Notes: a model not told the origin generated them from the sequence alone. Shown: positions 16,541 to 29,058, counted from the stretch's first letter. The stretch is 64,000 bases of DNA from Fidelibacterota bacterium (GCA_947476625.1 CANJRA010000008.1:36218-100217), one strand, 5' to 3'. A program made the numbers and translations.

Positions 16541-18820
16541 CTAGACCCAGCTCAGGTCTACCTTGCTGAAAGGCTGAGTGCGAATGCGCTTACCGGTAGC
16601 CGCGAATATCGCATTGCCAATGGCAGGACCAACCGTTCCCACGGGTGGTTCGCCGATTTCGCCAAAACGGTCGTGGCCGGTCAATCCGCCAAAGTGAATG
16701 TTGATTTTTGGCACATCGCCCGCGCGTGCAATTGGATATTGGTCGTAGTTACCTTCGACAACACGTCCGTCCTTCACAGTAACTTCTTCCGTCATCGCCA
16801 TGTTGAAGCCAAAGATCGCACCACCCTCGAGTTCGGTATGGACCGCGTCTTTATTGAGAATCCGGCCGGTATCGAAAGCGACGTCGAGCGAATGCACTTT
16901 GATCTCACCGGCTTTGCTAACTTCCACTGTCGCGACGGTACAAACCGTGGTGCCTGACTGAGGCTTGCCGCTGCCGGGCCAATTCGAGATAGCGATGCCC
17001 TGCCCCATACCCTTCGGCAGACTTTTGCCCCAACCCGCTTTGCTGGCGGCTTCTTTTAAGCACATCGCCCAACCCGGATCGGGATAGCTGGCAAGGAGCG
17101 CCAAACGGTAGTCCAACGGATTAGTACCGGCCGCGTGCGCGAGTTCGTCAATGAAAGTTTCGGTTACGAAAGCCAAGGCGTTGTAGGCCGGACCGCGATA
17201 AGGCCCGATCATGAGGTGAAACGGCAGATCCTGCATTTCGAGCCGCACGTTCGGAATCTGGCTGGCCAAATAGGGCGTGTTCTTTAACCCGTTTGTCTGC
17301 CCAATCGTCGGCGGCGCCTTGCTCGTTGCGAGGCGCGAAGAGATCGCTTGTGGACGGCCTTCTTTATCAAGGCCCGCGCGCATCTTGGCGGCAAACATGG
17401 GACGATAGCGGCCTTGGCGGGTGGTCTCTTCGCGCGACCATATAACGTGGACCGGACGACCAGGCACCTGCCGTGCCACGGCGACAACCATGCGCACGTC
17501 GTTGCCGAAAACGCGTCGGCCGAAACCGCCGCCAACATAGGTTTGATTGTAGACGACTTTGTCGGGCGATACGCCGGCTTCATCGGCCGCGACCCAGAAC
17601 GCCTGCTCGGCGTGCTGCGACGGATGCCAGATTTCCACTTTATCCGGGGTCACGAGCGCCGTGCCGTTAAGCGGCTCCATGCACGCGTGTTCGCTGTACG
17701 GCGTGAGGTACGTGGCTTCTACGATTTTGGGCTGCTTTTCGAGAACACTGATATCACCGGCCTCGGCCGCGACTTTGCCGTCGGTTTTTTCAAGTGCCTT
17801 CAGGGCAGCATCATAGATTTGTTCGGTCGACTTCCATTGTGCGCCCGGGCCGTCGTCCCAGGTTACCGGCAAAGCGTCTAGCGCCTTGCGCGCCTGCCAA
17901 TAGTGCTCGGCGACGACCGCAACAGCATGCTGTGCAAGACTGTCTTCGATGCCGTATTTGCCAAATGGTACTTTGTCCCTGTCAGCGGTTCCCGGCGTCT
18001 TCGCCGGATCAACCACGACCACAGCCACAACACCCGGCATATTCTTAATAGCCTCTGCGTCGTAGCTCTTGAGCTTGCCGCCGTGCACAGGAGACTGCTT
18101 CAGCGCGGCATAGAGCATGCCCGGCAGACGCACATCCATGCCGTATATGGCGGAACCATCGACAATCGCGGGGTTGTTCAGCTTGCCTGGGCTTTTCTTG
18201 CCCAGCAGCGTCCACTCACTTTGCGGCTTCGGCGAGGGCTCGGCGTCCAATTTTACCAAGGCGGCTTTGGCGGCAATTTGACCGTAGGTCATGCTGCGGC
18301 CGGACGCCTTATGAGTCAGCACGCCGTCGCTAGCGATGACATCAGCAAGCGCGACTTTCCACTCGGCAGCGGCGGCGGTTTGAAGACGCACACGCGCGCT
18401 GGCGCCAATTTGCAAGCCGCCCTTGATATTGCCTTCATTGGTTGAGCGTCCGCTAAAGAAACCAGTCCTGCCACCGACCTTTGAGTAAACGTTGTCTTCC
18501 TTGTAGTTGCGCAGAGGCGGCGCAAATTCCACTTTCACCTTCGACCAATCGCAATTCAATTCTTCAGCGATGGTCATAGCGGTTTGCGTCATAGCGCCGT
18601 TGCCGATCTCAGTCATTGCCGAGCGCACCGTCACCGTATTGTCAGGCGCAATAGAGAGCCACGCAGTAAGTTCTGGGTTGGTGGTGGCGACACCCCAAGG
18701 CCCGTTCATCGGCGGGGTCGCGGCGTTGCTATCGAGTGCCGCAAAACTAATCGTTAGTCCGCCGCCGACAGCGGACGCGGTAATCAGGAAGTTACGGCGA
18801 TTCAGATCGATCTTACCCAT
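16541..18820 (-). CDS. iorB: Molybdenum hydroxylase large subunit, isoquinoline 1-oxidoreductase/aldehyde dehydrogenase type
   Basis: Molybdopterin-binding catalytic subunit of the xanthine oxidase family, 759 residues. The N-terminus carries a twin-arginine signal (NRRNFLITASAVGGG, Arg8-Arg9), so the folded enzyme is exported through Tat to the periplasm. The body has the tandem Ald_Xan_dh_C2 layout of the IorB group, with the cofactor-binding GGGFGRR segment (about 430) and the C-terminal active-site Glu724 in FGEIGEPPVG, followed by PAIGNAIFAATGKRIR. Electrons pass to the iron-sulfur subunit encoded 11 nt upstream and, in relatives, to a cytochrome c. The natural substrate, an aldehyde or N-heterocycle, cannot be told. 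Usual partner genes, a cytochrome subunit or an XdhC-type chaperone, are not adjacent. Confidence 0.9.
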   Translation of the reverse strand: MGKIDLNRRNFLITASAVGGGLTISFAALDSNAATPPMNGPWGVATTNPELTAWLSIAPDNTVTVRSAMTEIGNGAMTQTAMTIAEELNCDWSKVKVEFAPPLRNYKEDNVYSKVGGRTGFFSGRSTNEGNIKGGLQIGASARVRLQTAAAAEWKVALADVIASDGVLTHKASGRSMTYGQIAAKAALVKLDAEPSPKPQSEWTLLGKKSPGKLNNPAIVDGSAIYGMDVRLPGMLYAALKQSPVHGGKLKSYDAEAIKNMPGVVAVVVVDPAKTPGTADRDKVPFGKYGIEDSLAQHAVAVVAEHYWQARKALDALPVTWDDGPGAQWKSTEQIYDAALKALEKTDGKVAAEAGDISVLEKQPKIVEATYLTPYSEHACMEPLNGTALVTPDKVEIWHPSQHAEQAFWVAADEAGVSPDKVVYNQTYVGGGFGRRVFGNDVRMVVAVARQVPGRPVHVIWSREETTRQGRYRPMFAAKMRAGLDKEGRPQAISSRLATSKAPPTIGQTNGLKNTPYLASQIPNVRLEMQDLPFHLMIGPYRGPAYNALAFVTETFIDELAHAAGTNPLDYRLALLASYPDPGWAMCLKEAASKAGWGKSLPKGMGQGIAISNWPGSGKPQSGTTVCTVATVEVSKAGEIKVHSLDVAFDTGRILNKDAVHTELEGGAIFGFNMAMTEEVTVKDGRVVEGNYDQYPIARAGDVPKINIHFGGLTGHDRFGEIGEPPVGTVGPAIGNAIFAATGKRIRTQPFSKVDLSWV

Positions 18821-18831
18821 GACGCCCTCCC

Positions 18832-19290
18832 CTATACCTGTGATGCTTCAGCAGCTTTGTGAATAGCCGCTTTGATCCGCGAATAGGTTCCGCAGCGGCA
18901 GATATTGTTGACCGATTCATTGATATCTTCGTCGGTCGGCTTCGGATTGACCTTCAACAGAGCCGCAGCCGCCATCAACATGCCGGACTGGCAATAGCCG
19001 CACTGAGGAACGTTCAATTCCACCCACGCTTTTTGCAGCGGGTGGTCACCCTTTTGCGACAGACCTTCGATCGTTGTGATCTCGGCACCGTCGACGCTTT
19101 CGACTGGAACCTGACATGAGCGTGTCGCCATGCCATCTACATGGACGGTGCAAGCGCCGCATTGGGCAATACCGCATCCAAACTTGGTGCCGGTCATACC
19201 CAAATGGTCACGTAACACCCACAGCAGCGGCGTAGATGGATCAGCGTCGATCACCTGATGGTGTCCGTTGATTTTTAGCTGCACTGCCAT
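18832..19290 (-). CDS. iorA: (2Fe-2S) subunit of the molybdenum hydroxylase
   Basis: Electron-transfer subunit with two [2Fe-2S] clusters, 152 residues. The plant-ferredoxin-like N-terminal domain binds one cluster through Cys39, Cys44, Cys47 and Cys59 (CGIAQCGAC...C). The helical C-terminal domain binds the other through Cys97, Cys100, Cys131 and Cys133 (CGYC...CRC). All eight ligands are present. It has no signal of its own and would be carried through Tat by IorB. The start has a GGGAGG ribosome site about 6 nt before it. Transcribed first in the pair, downstream of eno. Confidence 0.94.
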   Translation of the reverse strand: MAVQLKINGHHQVIDADPSTPLLWVLRDHLGMTGTKFGCGIAQCGACTVHVDGMATRSCQVPVESVDGAEITTIEGLSQKGDHPLQKAWVELNVPQCGYCQSGMLMAAAALLKVNPKPTDEDINESVNNICRCGTYSRIKAAIHKAAEASQV

Positions 19291-19451
19291 GAGATCCTCC
19301 CGGATGAGCGCTTTGTAACAGAAAGCGGCTTAAGCACAGAGGATGTGAGAATAATCTTTCGGCGGCTGTGCGGCAATGCCGCAAAGCAGCGCACGCGAAG
19401 TCTCGCGCGAAAACAGCCCCAATGACGGGTTAAGTCGTCAGATAATCGGCA

Positions 19452-21367
<1,916 letters not shown>

Positions 21368-21432
21368 GGTCCTACGGCGCAATGAAAGTGAAGCGGCTGC
21401 CCATACCTGGGACTCAGCCGCGCAGTTTCAAG

Positions 21433-22281
21433 TTAATCCAACGTGACAGGGTTGGCTTTTGCGACCTGGTCGAAGGCTTTGAGCGTGGCGAGGATACCAG
21501 CCATGTCCTTGAGCTTGATCATATTTGGTCCGTCGGAAATGGACGGATCGCGATCCGGATCGGGGTGAGTTTCCATGAACACCGCCGCGACGCCGACGGC
21601 GACGGCGGCCCGGGCGATGACCGGCGCGAAGGCGCGGTCGCCGCCGGAACTTGTGCCCTGCCCGCCCGGCTGCTGGACGGCATGGGTTGCATCCATGACC
21701 ACCGGGTAGCCGGTCTTGGCCATGATAGGCAGACTGCGCATATCCGTGACCAGGGTGTTGTAACCGAAGGATACGCCGCGCTCGGTAACGAGGATGCGCT
21801 TGTTCCCGGTCGACTCAACCTTGGCGACGACGTTCGCCATATCCCAGGGCGCGAGGAACTGGCCCTTCTTGACGTTGATACAAGCTTTGGTTTTTCCCGC
21901 CGCCAGCAGCAAATCAGTTTGGCGGCACAAGAATGCCGGGATCTGCATCACATCGACGACTTCCGAAACCGGCACGCAGTGTGCAATTTCATGAATGTCC
22001 GTAAGCGTCGACAGACCAAGCTTTTCTTTGATCTCTACAAATACCGGCAACGCCTCTTTGAGGCCTATGCCGCGCTTGCCGCTGACGCTGGTGCGATTGG
22101 CCTTATCGAAGGACGTTTTATAGATCAGCCCGAGTCCGACTTTTGCGGCGATCTCTTTCAAAGCCGCAGCCACTTCCAGCGCGTGCTCTCGGCTTTCCAT
22201 CTGGCACGGCCCGGCGATGATGGTCAGCGGCAAATCGTTGCCGATGGTGAGTGCGCCGACTTGAACGTGATGGGCTTTCAT
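21433..22281 (-). CDS. kdsA: 3-deoxy-8-phosphooctulonate synthase (KDO-8-P synthase)
   Basis: Condenses arabinose 5-phosphate with phosphoenolpyruvate for the KDO sugar of lipopolysaccharide; 282 residues. Visible signatures are IIAGPCQMESREHA near residue 20, the YKTSFDKANRTS loop, ILVTERGVSFGYNTLV and VVMDATHAVQQPGG. The frame is open 26 codons further upstream, into the pyrG end, but the ATG at 22281 gives the usual N-terminus and starts 13 nt after the pyrG stop. It works in the same pathway as the lpx genes 20 kb away. Confidence 0.97.
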   Translation of the reverse strand: MKAHHVQVGALTIGNDLPLTIIAGPCQMESREHALEVAAALKEIAAKVGLGLIYKTSFDKANRTSVSGKRGIGLKEALPVFVEIKEKLGLSTLTDIHEIAHCVPVSEVVDVMQIPAFLCRQTDLLLAAGKTKACINVKKGQFLAPWDMANVVAKVESTGNKRILVTERGVSFGYNTLVTDMRSLPIMAKTGYPVVMDATHAVQQPGGQGTSSGGDRAFAPVIARAAVAVGVAAVFMETHPDPDRDPSISDGPNMIKLKDMAGILATLKAFDQVAKANPVTLD

Positions 22282-22294
22282 CGCGCCAGTATAC

Positions 22295-23923
22295 CTACAC
22301 CAACCGGCTTTGCGCCACGGCGGCTTCAATGAAAGATGTGAAAAGGGGATGCGGCTCAAAGGGCTTCGACTTCAATTCGGGATGGAATTGGACGCCGATG
22401 AACCAGGAATGGTCGGGATATTCGATCATTTCGGGCAGCACACCGTCGGGCGACATGCCGCAGAACTTCAGGCCGGTCTTTTCCAACCGTTCCTTGTAAT
22501 TGATGTTCACTTCGTAGCGATGGCGGTGACGTTCGTTGATACTCGGCGCGTCATAAATCGCGGAAACGCGTGAGCCCGGCGCGAGCACGCACGGATAAGC
22601 CCCAAGACGCATCGTGCCGCCTTTATCGCTGGTATGGGTACGGCGTTGGACTTCATTGCCGCGCACCCACTCGGTCATGAGGCCAACGACCGGGTGCGGT
22701 GTCTCGCCGAATTCCGTCGTGCTGGCGCCGTGCAGTCCGGCGATATTACGCGCGGCCTCGATAACCGCCATTTGCATGCCGAAACAAATGCCGAAATACG
22801 GCACGTTGCGCTCACGCGCGAACTGCGCCGCTTTAATTTTGCCTTCCGCGCCGCGCTCGCCGAAGCCACCCGGCACAAGAATGCCGTGCACGTGTTCAAG
22901 ATGCAGAACGACATCCTCGCGTTCGAAAATCTCAGAATCGATCCAGTCGAGCTTTACCTGAACGTTATTGGCGATGCCGCCGTGTTCCAACGCTTCGGAC
23001 AATGACTTGTAGGCATCTTTGAGTTGAACGTACTTGCCGACGATGGCGATGGTGACCTGTCCCTCGGGCTTGCGCACGCGCGCGACGATATCGCGCCAGC
23101 GGCTGAGGTCGATCTCTTGTTCCGACGGCAGTTTGAAGTGGCGGCAGACCTGCGCGTCCAACCCCTGCTCATGATACGAGACCGGCACCTGATAAATCGT
23201 GTCGACGTCCATGGCCGGAATAACGGCTTCTTCGCGCACATTGCAGAACAGCGCAATCTTGCGGCGGTCAGACGCGGGTAAAGGCCTATCGATACGGCAC
23301 ATCAGCACGTCGGGCTGAATACCCAGGCCAAGGAGTTCCTTGACCGAATGCTGGGTCGGCTTGGTCTTGAGTTCGCCGGCCGCCGAGATGTAGGGCACCA
23401 GCGTCAGGTGCATGAACATCGAGCGCTCGGGCCCCAACTCGTTGCCAAGCTGGCGAATAGCTTCCAGGAACGGCAGACTTTCGATGTCACCAACCGTGCC
23501 GCCAATTTCGCAAAGGATGAAATCTTCGCCTGAAATATCGGCTTGAATGAATTCCTTGATGGCGTCGGTAACGTGCGGAATGACCTGCACCGTGCCGCCG
23601 AGATAATCGCCGCGACGTTCCTTGGCGATGACGTTGGAGTAGATGCGCCCCGTGGTCACGCTATCGGTGAAGCGCGACGCCACGCCGGTGTAGCGTTCAT
23701 AGTGCCCAAGATCGAGATCGGTCTCGGCGCCGTCGTCGGTAACGTAAACTTCGCCATGCTGATACGGGCTCATAGTACCCGGATCGACGTTGAGATAAGG
23801 ATCGAGTTTCCTCAGACGCACAGTATATCCGCGCGCCTGCAGTAGCGCCCCGAGGGCCGCCGAACAAAGACCTTTGCCGAGGGAAGAAACCACGCCGCCG
23901 GTGATGAAGATAAAACGCGTCAT
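22295..23923 (-). CDS. pyrG: CTP synthase
   Basis: Makes CTP from UTP using glutamine nitrogen; 542 residues, full length. The N-terminal synthetase domain begins [14 protein letters not shown] and includes [21 protein letters not shown]. The C-terminal class I glutamine amidotransferase has its nucleophile in [14 protein letters not shown] and the HPE triad end in [11 protein letters not shown]. The order secG-pyrG-kdsA is typical of alphaproteobacteria. Confidence 0.98.
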   Translation of the reverse strand: MTRFIFITGGVVSSLGKGLCSAALGALLQARGYTVRLRKLDPYLNVDPGTMSPYQHGEVYVTDDGAETDLDLGHYERYTGVASRFTDSVTTGRIYSNVIAKERRGDYLGGTVQVIPHVTDAIKEFIQADISGEDFILCEIGGTVGDIESLPFLEAIRQLGNELGPERSMFMHLTLVPYISAAGELKTKPTQHSVKELLGLGIQPDVLMCRIDRPLPASDRRKIALFCNVREEAVIPAMDVDTIYQVPVSYHEQGLDAQVCRHFKLPSEQEIDLSRWRDIVARVRKPEGQVTIAIVGKYVQLKDAYKSLSEALEHGGIANNVQVKLDWIDSEIFEREDVVLHLEHVHGILVPGGFGERGAEGKIKAAQFARERNVPYFGICFGMQMAVIEAARNIAGLHGASTTEFGETPHPVVGLMTEWVRGNEVQRRTHTSDKGGTMRLGAYPCVLAPGSRVSAIYDAPSINERHRHRYEVNINYKERLEKTGLKFCGMSPDGVLPEMIEYPDHSWFIGVQFHPELKSKPFEPHPLFTSFIEAAVAQSRLV

Positions 23924-24031
23924 GGGCAGCTAATGTACCTCAATAGGAATCGTCGGCAAGTTCCCGCGATGCTGGGCTGATGGTGGTGGTGTGAGCAGCG
24001 GAGGGTCAGTGTTCCCCGCTGGGTCATCACG

Positions 24032-24460
24032 TCAGTTGTTCGGTACTTGGGGCGCCGTCGGCGCGGGCGATGCAGCTGGCGGAGCCTCAGGCGAAGCGCC
24101 CGCTGGCGCCGGCGTTAACGTCACCGTCGGCTTGGCGGCTTCGGGTTCCGAAGGCGGACGAATTTCGTCCACCCTAGGCGCAGTTCCCGTAGTCGGCGCG
24201 TCGGAAACGATCGAAGGCGCGGGTCCACCGTGCTGCTTGGCAAGCAACGCCAGACCGAGGCTCGTTGCAAAAAAAGCAAATCCGAGAATTTGCGTTGCAC
24301 GGCTGAGAGGATTAGCGCGCGCGCGCGGCTGCATACTGCCGAGACCGGCAGAAGCAGAAAAACCACCGCCTGCGGCGTTACCTTCGGTCTTTTGCAGCAA
24401 GATCATGCCGATCATAGCGATGGCGATCAGCAGATGAATGACGACAATAACGGTTATCAT
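24032..24460 (-). CDS. secG: Preprotein translocase subunit SecG
   Basis: Small SecYEG channel subunit, 142 residues. Two hydrophobic segments (about 3-20 and 54-73) flank the conserved LLQKTEGNAAGGGFSAS loop, which is the family hallmark. A long alanine/proline tail (about 80-142) is common in alphaproteobacterial SecG. The ATG at 24460 is chosen over an upstream in-frame codon at 24586 because the protein begins there in relatives and a GAGG lies just before it. Confidence 0.95.
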   Translation of the reverse strand: MITVIVVIHLLIAIAMIGMILLQKTEGNAAGGGFSASAGLGSMQPRARANPLSRATQILGFAFFATSLGLALLAKQHGGPAPSIVSDAPTTGTAPRVDEIRPPSEPEAAKPTVTLTPAPAGASPEAPPAASPAPTAPQVPNN

Positions 24461-24608
24461 GACGCCTCGAATAGGAAAGCCGCAAAATCCCCGGAATTTC
24501 AAAACCTTGGGCAGAAACGTCCAGTCGGCTGGGCGGTCTTTTAGTCCTTCGGCGCGCACAAGGCTAGGGGAATTTGGGGTGAGCACGTCCCCCGGTCAAT
24601 GGCCCGCC

Positions 24609-25358
24609 TTAAGGGCAGGCTTCAACGATCCGCCAAAAATCCTCGAGATCAAGGCTGGCACCGCCGACCAAAGCGCCCGTTACCCCTGCCGTTGCCAGGA
24701 TCGCCGCCGCGTTAGAACCCTTTACGGACCCGCCATAGAGGATCTTTAAAGCCGCCGCTGCACCATGGCCGTCCTCAAAAATCTTGCGGATATAGGCATG
24801 GACGGTGGCGATATCGGCGGTTGTGGCAGTCTTTCCGGTACCGATAGCCCAGACCGGTTCATAAGCAATGACGATGTTGGCAGATGTCGCGTCATCAGGC
24901 AGAGAGCCCTTAACCTGGCGTTCTATGACGCTTGAGGTCTCACCGCGCTCGCGCTGCTGGTCAGTTTCGCCGACACAGATGATTGGGATTAACCCGGCTT
25001 TCATGGCCGCGACAGCTTTGGCTTTTACGTCCGCATCGGTTTCGCCGTGATCGGTTCTGCGCTCGGAATGCCCAACAATGACAAAGCGGCAGCCGATTTC
25101 ACTTAGGAGTAACGCGCTGGTGTCGCCGGTATGTGCCCCCTTCTCATCGGCATGGCAATCCTGCGCGCCCAAGGCGATGACGCTGCCCGAAATCTTCGCG
25201 CCAACCAGAGCCAACAGCGGTGCGGGTGGACAAAGCGCGATATCCGCCTTTGCCGCACCTTTAGCGCGCGCGACCAATCCCGACGCTAAAGCCTCAGCCG
25301 AGGCCGGGGTGCCGTTCATTTTCCAGTTGCCAGCGATGAGATGTTTCATGCCACTCAC
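24609..25358 (-). CDS. tpiA: Triose-phosphate isomerase
   Basis: Interconverts dihydroxyacetone phosphate and glyceraldehyde 3-phosphate; 249 residues. The catalytic residues are in place: Asn11 and Lys13 in AGNWKMNG, His97 in VGHSERR, Glu167 in AYEPVWAIGTG, and the phosphate loop LYGGSVKG. The called start is GTG, with AAAGG 5 nt before it; an ATG three codons later is an alternative. It heads the tpiA-secG-pyrG-kdsA run and is divergent from ppiD. Confidence 0.97.
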   Translation of the reverse strand: MSGMKHLIAGNWKMNGTPASAEALASGLVARAKGAAKADIALCPPAPLLALVGAKISGSVIALGAQDCHADEKGAHTGDTSALLLSEIGCRFVIVGHSERRTDHGETDADVKAKAVAAMKAGLIPIICVGETDQQRERGETSSVIERQVKGSLPDDATSANIVIAYEPVWAIGTGKTATTADIATVHAYIRKIFEDGHGAAAALKILYGGSVKGSNAAAILATAGVTGALVGGASLDLEDFWRIVEACP

Positions 25359-25572
25359 TTTAACCTTTACGCCTCGAAGTTCCTGCTGGAGCCTTGCTAT
25401 CCTGCTTTTCGAGCGCTCGCAATGCAGCTGAAAGCGCCCTCACGCCCGCAAAATCACTCCCGTCAATTCCCGAACGGCGGTGCTTGCCGGGGTATGACCC
25501 CGCCCCTATGATGCCGCCACATTGCGCGGGCCCCCGGCCCCGCTTCCCCTCTTTTAGTCAGAGCTAACCGCC

Positions 25573-27489
25573 ATGATGGAATTCGTTAGAGCGCGCCTTA
25601 AAGACAGCATCGCTATCAAGATATTCCTTGGTGTGCTGGCACTCAGCTTCGGCATCTTCGGCGTCGGCGACTTTGTCGGCGGTAACTCGCTGGCACCATC
25701 GATTGCCCTCAAGGTCGGCTCTACCGAAGTCAGAACCGATACACTTCAGCGGCGCTTCACCCAAGAAGTTGACCGCTTCCGCCAAGCCATGGGCGGCCAG
25801 CAGTTCGATGACACTATGATAAAGCGCGCAACCATGGGTACGCTTCTGCGCAATCTCACCGGCACCGCTGCCCTAATGGCGGCAGGCAAGGACATGGGCG
25901 TTGAGGTTACGCGCGATGAGTTGCGCGACACCATTATAAAACTGCCGGTATTCCAGGTTGACGGCAAATTCAGTCAAACGCGCTTCAATGAAGTATTGAT
26001 GTCCAACAACATCCAAGAACCTCTCTTCCTGGAAGAAGTCAGAGGTGACTTGAGCCGCTCGGCAATGCTCCAGCCCGTCGCCGTCAGCGCTATTGCGCCT
26101 AAATATCTCATCGACAGCTTATTCGATTTCCGCAACGAGACCCGCGTCGCCGATACGCTGCTGCTGCCGGCGAGCGCAATGCCTGTTGAGAAGCTTCCCA
26201 CCGACGAACAGTTCAAGGCGGTTTACGATAAACACATCGCTGAATTCACGTCGCCGGAATACCGCAAACTCATCGTGCTTACCTTGACTGCGAACGATCT
26301 CGTGAAGCCCGAGAGTATCGAAGAATCCGAAATCAAAGCCTACTACGATGCCAACGCTGCGCGTTACACCAAGCCTGCGAGCAAGAATATCTCTCAACTG
26401 ATCTTCGACACAAAAGCGCAGGCAGATGCCGCGCGGGCGCAGGCTGCGCCGGGCGACAATTTAGCCGCCATTGCTACTAAGGCGAAGGCCGGAGGCGTGA
26501 TTGATTTGGGCGCCCTGACCGCGACGTCGCCGCTTGTAAAAACGATCGGCGACGCTTTCAAACTGCCTGCACACGAAATCAGCCAGCCAATTCAGACACC
26601 ACTGGGTTGGCACTTGTTCGAAGTTACGTCGGAAACTGCCGAACACGTCGATTCTTTCGAGGCCGTCAAAGACGCGGCGCGCAAAAATATTGCCGCCGAT
26701 AAAGCTGCCGACGCCGTTTACGAAGCCTCGACGCGGGTCGAAGACGCCATGGCTGCAGGCACACCGTTCGCAGATATCGCTAAATCGGTCGGTGGGCACA
26801 TCACCACCATCGAAGCCGTCAATCAGGATGGCAAAGATCCAAAGGGCGCGAATGTCCCGAACGAGATCGATCCTAAGAATTTTCTCGCGACAGCGTTCCA
26901 AACCGCCGAAGGTAAAGACAGCCGCCTGATGGACACGCCCGCGCGCGACGGCTATTACGCCGTGCACGTCGAGAAAGTGACTCCGCCGACCCCCAAGCCC
27001 ATTGAGGAACTCCGCCCGCAAATCGTGGCGCTTTGGGAAGCTGAGCAGCGCACCGCACTAGCAGAAGCGGAAGCCGCCAAACTTGTGGCCAACATCGGCG
27101 CATCAACGCAATTGTCGGCGCTCGCGACCGCCGACAAGCGCCTTTCCTACGCGCCGCTCGGTCCCACTACTCGTTTCGGCACAGGTTTGCAAAGCGATCA
27201 TCTGATCGATGCGCAGCGCGTCAGCCCGGACGTTTTGGATCGTGTATTTAAAGCCAAGCCCGGCGACGTATTCGCCGCCAAAGTCAGCAGCGGCATGCTG
27301 ATCGTTCGACTGAAGGAAATTGTAGAGTCTTCGCCGGAAGCCCTTCCCGCCGGAGACCTTCAGCAGATCGAGTTGACTTTGCGCAATGAGATCGGCAGCA
27401 ACCTCATCGACCAGATGGCAAAAGCTTTTGAAGATCGTTATCCCGCCGAGATGAATCAAAAAATCATCGACGCTATGATCGCGCGCTGA
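25573..27489 (+). CDS. ppiD: PpiD-like peptidyl-prolyl isomerase / SurA N-terminal domain protein
   Basis: Membrane-anchored periplasmic folding factor, 638 residues. One transmembrane segment near the N-terminus (about 15-35, IFLGVLALSFGIFGVGDFV) leaves the rest in the periplasm. A SurA_N-type chaperone region (about 40-240) is followed by a PpiC/parvulin-like domain (about 262-365) and a helical C-terminal part. The parvulin region is recognisable (SKNISQLIF ... GLALS-like end SQPIQTPLGWHLFEV) but looks shortened, so the chaperone role may outweigh isomerase activity. The next gene, trpE, starts 42 nt later on the same strand. Confidence 0.9.
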   Translation: MMEFVRARLKDSIAIKIFLGVLALSFGIFGVGDFVGGNSLAPSIALKVGSTEVRTDTLQRRFTQEVDRFRQAMGGQQFDDTMIKRATMGTLLRNLTGTAALMAAGKDMGVEVTRDELRDTIIKLPVFQVDGKFSQTRFNEVLMSNNIQEPLFLEEVRGDLSRSAMLQPVAVSAIAPKYLIDSLFDFRNETRVADTLLLPASAMPVEKLPTDEQFKAVYDKHIAEFTSPEYRKLIVLTLTANDLVKPESIEESEIKAYYDANAARYTKPASKNISQLIFDTKAQADAARAQAAPGDNLAAIATKAKAGGVIDLGALTATSPLVKTIGDAFKLPAHEISQPIQTPLGWHLFEVTSETAEHVDSFEAVKDAARKNIAADKAADAVYEASTRVEDAMAAGTPFADIAKSVGGHITTIEAVNQDGKDPKGANVPNEIDPKNFLATAFQTAEGKDSRLMDTPARDGYYAVHVEKVTPPTPKPIEELRPQIVALWEAEQRTALAEAEAAKLVANIGASTQLSALATADKRLSYAPLGPTTRFGTGLQSDHLIDAQRVSPDVLDRVFKAKPGDVFAAKVSSGMLIVRLKEIVESSPEALPAGDLQQIELTLRNEIGSNLIDQMAKAFEDRYPAEMNQKIIDAMIAR

Positions 27490-27531
27490 TCCAAACGACC
27501 AATAGCCGCGGCATAAAGACAGAGCTCGTTC

Positions 27532-29037
27532 ATGGATGTTTTTCCGGCACGCCGCGATTTCGTTGCAGCCTATGACTCCGGCAAAGCACAGATTCTGTGG
27601 GCCGAATTACCTGCCGATCTGGATACACCTGTTTCCGTCATGCTTAAGCTGGGGCAGGAACGGCCTTTCACTGCACTGCTCGAATCTATTCAGGGCGGCG
27701 CAGTTCGCGAGCGCTACTCCTTCATAGCGCTTGATCCAGATCTCGTCTGGCGCTGCAAAGGCCAACGCGCCGAGATATGCCGCAATGTAGGCGCGCTGCC
27801 GCTGACATATACCGCCGACGACAAACCGACTCTGACATCTTTGCGTGCACTTATAGCGTTGACACGTATGACCCTTCCCGATCACCTGCCGCCTATGGCT
27901 GCCGGCCTGATCGGTTACATGGGTTACGACACCATTCGGTTGGTTGAGAATATTCCCGATGGCAATCCCGATACATTGGGGGTTCCCGATGGGCTTTTCA
28001 TGCGGCCCACCGTCACCGTAATTTTCGATACGGTGAAAGATATCATGAGCATCGTTGCGCCGGTTTATCCCGCCGCCAACGTTAAGGCAGATGCCGCTTT
28101 CGATGCCGCCGAGCAGCGGATTCACAATATCGTCAAAGCTCTCGACAAAGCGGTGCCGCGTCACGTGCCGGCTGCAGCGCCGCGCTTCGACGCCGCAGTT
28201 TCCAATATCGGCCGCGACGGCTATCACCAAATGGTACACAAGGCGAAAGAGTACATTCTCGCCGGTGATATTTTCCAGGTCGTGCCATCGCAACGTTTCC
28301 GCTTACCTTTCACGTTGCCGTCATTCTCGCTTTATCGTGCTTTGCGCCGTCTTAATCCCTCGCCATTTTTATTCCATTTGAATCTCGAGAATTTCTCGAT
28401 TGTCGGTTCTAGCCCGGAAATTCTGGTGCGGCTGCGCGATGGAAAAGTAACAATTCGCCCGATCGCCGGAACACGGCCACGCGGCAAGACCAAGGCCGAG
28501 GATACGGCGCTCGCAACCGATTTGCTGTCGGACCCAAAGGAACTCGCCGAACACTTGATGCTGCTGGACCTAGGCCGCAACGACGTCGGTCGTGTCTGCA
28601 AACCCGGCAGCGTCCGCGTAACCGAGCAAAACATCATCGAGTACTACAGCCACGTCATGCACATCGTTTCCAATGTCGAAGGCGAGATCGCGCCCGAGAA
28701 GGATGCCATGGATGCATTGATGGCCGGATTTCCTGCAGGCACTGTTTCGGGTGCGCCAAAAATTCGCGCCATGGAAATCATCGACGAATTGGAGAAAGAG
28801 CGCCGCGGCTTCTATGGCGGCGCTATCGGATATCTTTCCGCCAACGGCGATATGGATACTTGTATTGCGCTTCGCACAGCGCTCGTTAAGGACAACGAAG
28901 TCGTCGTTCAGGCCGGCGGCGGGGTCGTTGCCGACAGCGATGCAGAAGCCGAATATCAAGAGAGCAACAATAAAGCTCGCGCGCTCATTCGGGCGGCGGA
29001 AGAAGCCATCAAATTCTTCGCGGGCGGCAATCGCTAA
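27532..29037 (+). CDS. trpE: Anthranilate synthase component I
   Basis: Converts chorismate to anthranilate with TrpG; 501 residues. An N-terminal region with the feedback-binding PVSVMLKL motif precedes the chorismate-binding domain: IFQVVPSQRF, IRPIAGTRPRGKT, LGRNDVGRV and FPAGTVSGAPKIRAMEIID, all catalytic or cofactor motifs of the family. It is probably transcribed with ppiD. An opposite-strand gene separates it from trpG. No leader peptide or attenuator can be placed in the 42-nt gap. Confidence 0.97.
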   Translation: MDVFPARRDFVAAYDSGKAQILWAELPADLDTPVSVMLKLGQERPFTALLESIQGGAVRERYSFIALDPDLVWRCKGQRAEICRNVGALPLTYTADDKPTLTSLRALIALTRMTLPDHLPPMAAGLIGYMGYDTIRLVENIPDGNPDTLGVPDGLFMRPTVTVIFDTVKDIMSIVAPVYPAANVKADAAFDAAEQRIHNIVKALDKAVPRHVPAAAPRFDAAVSNIGRDGYHQMVHKAKEYILAGDIFQVVPSQRFRLPFTLPSFSLYRALRRLNPSPFLFHLNLENFSIVGSSPEILVRLRDGKVTIRPIAGTRPRGKTKAEDTALATDLLSDPKELAEHLMLLDLGRNDVGRVCKPGSVRVTEQNIIEYYSHVMHIVSNVEGEIAPEKDAMDALMAGFPAGTVSGAPKIRAMEIIDELEKERRGFYGGAIGYLSANGDMDTCIALRTALVKDNEVVVQAGGGVVADSDAEAEYQESNNKARALIRAAEEAIKFFAGGNR

Positions 29038-29058
29038 ACGCTGGAGTCTTTGAGGGCA

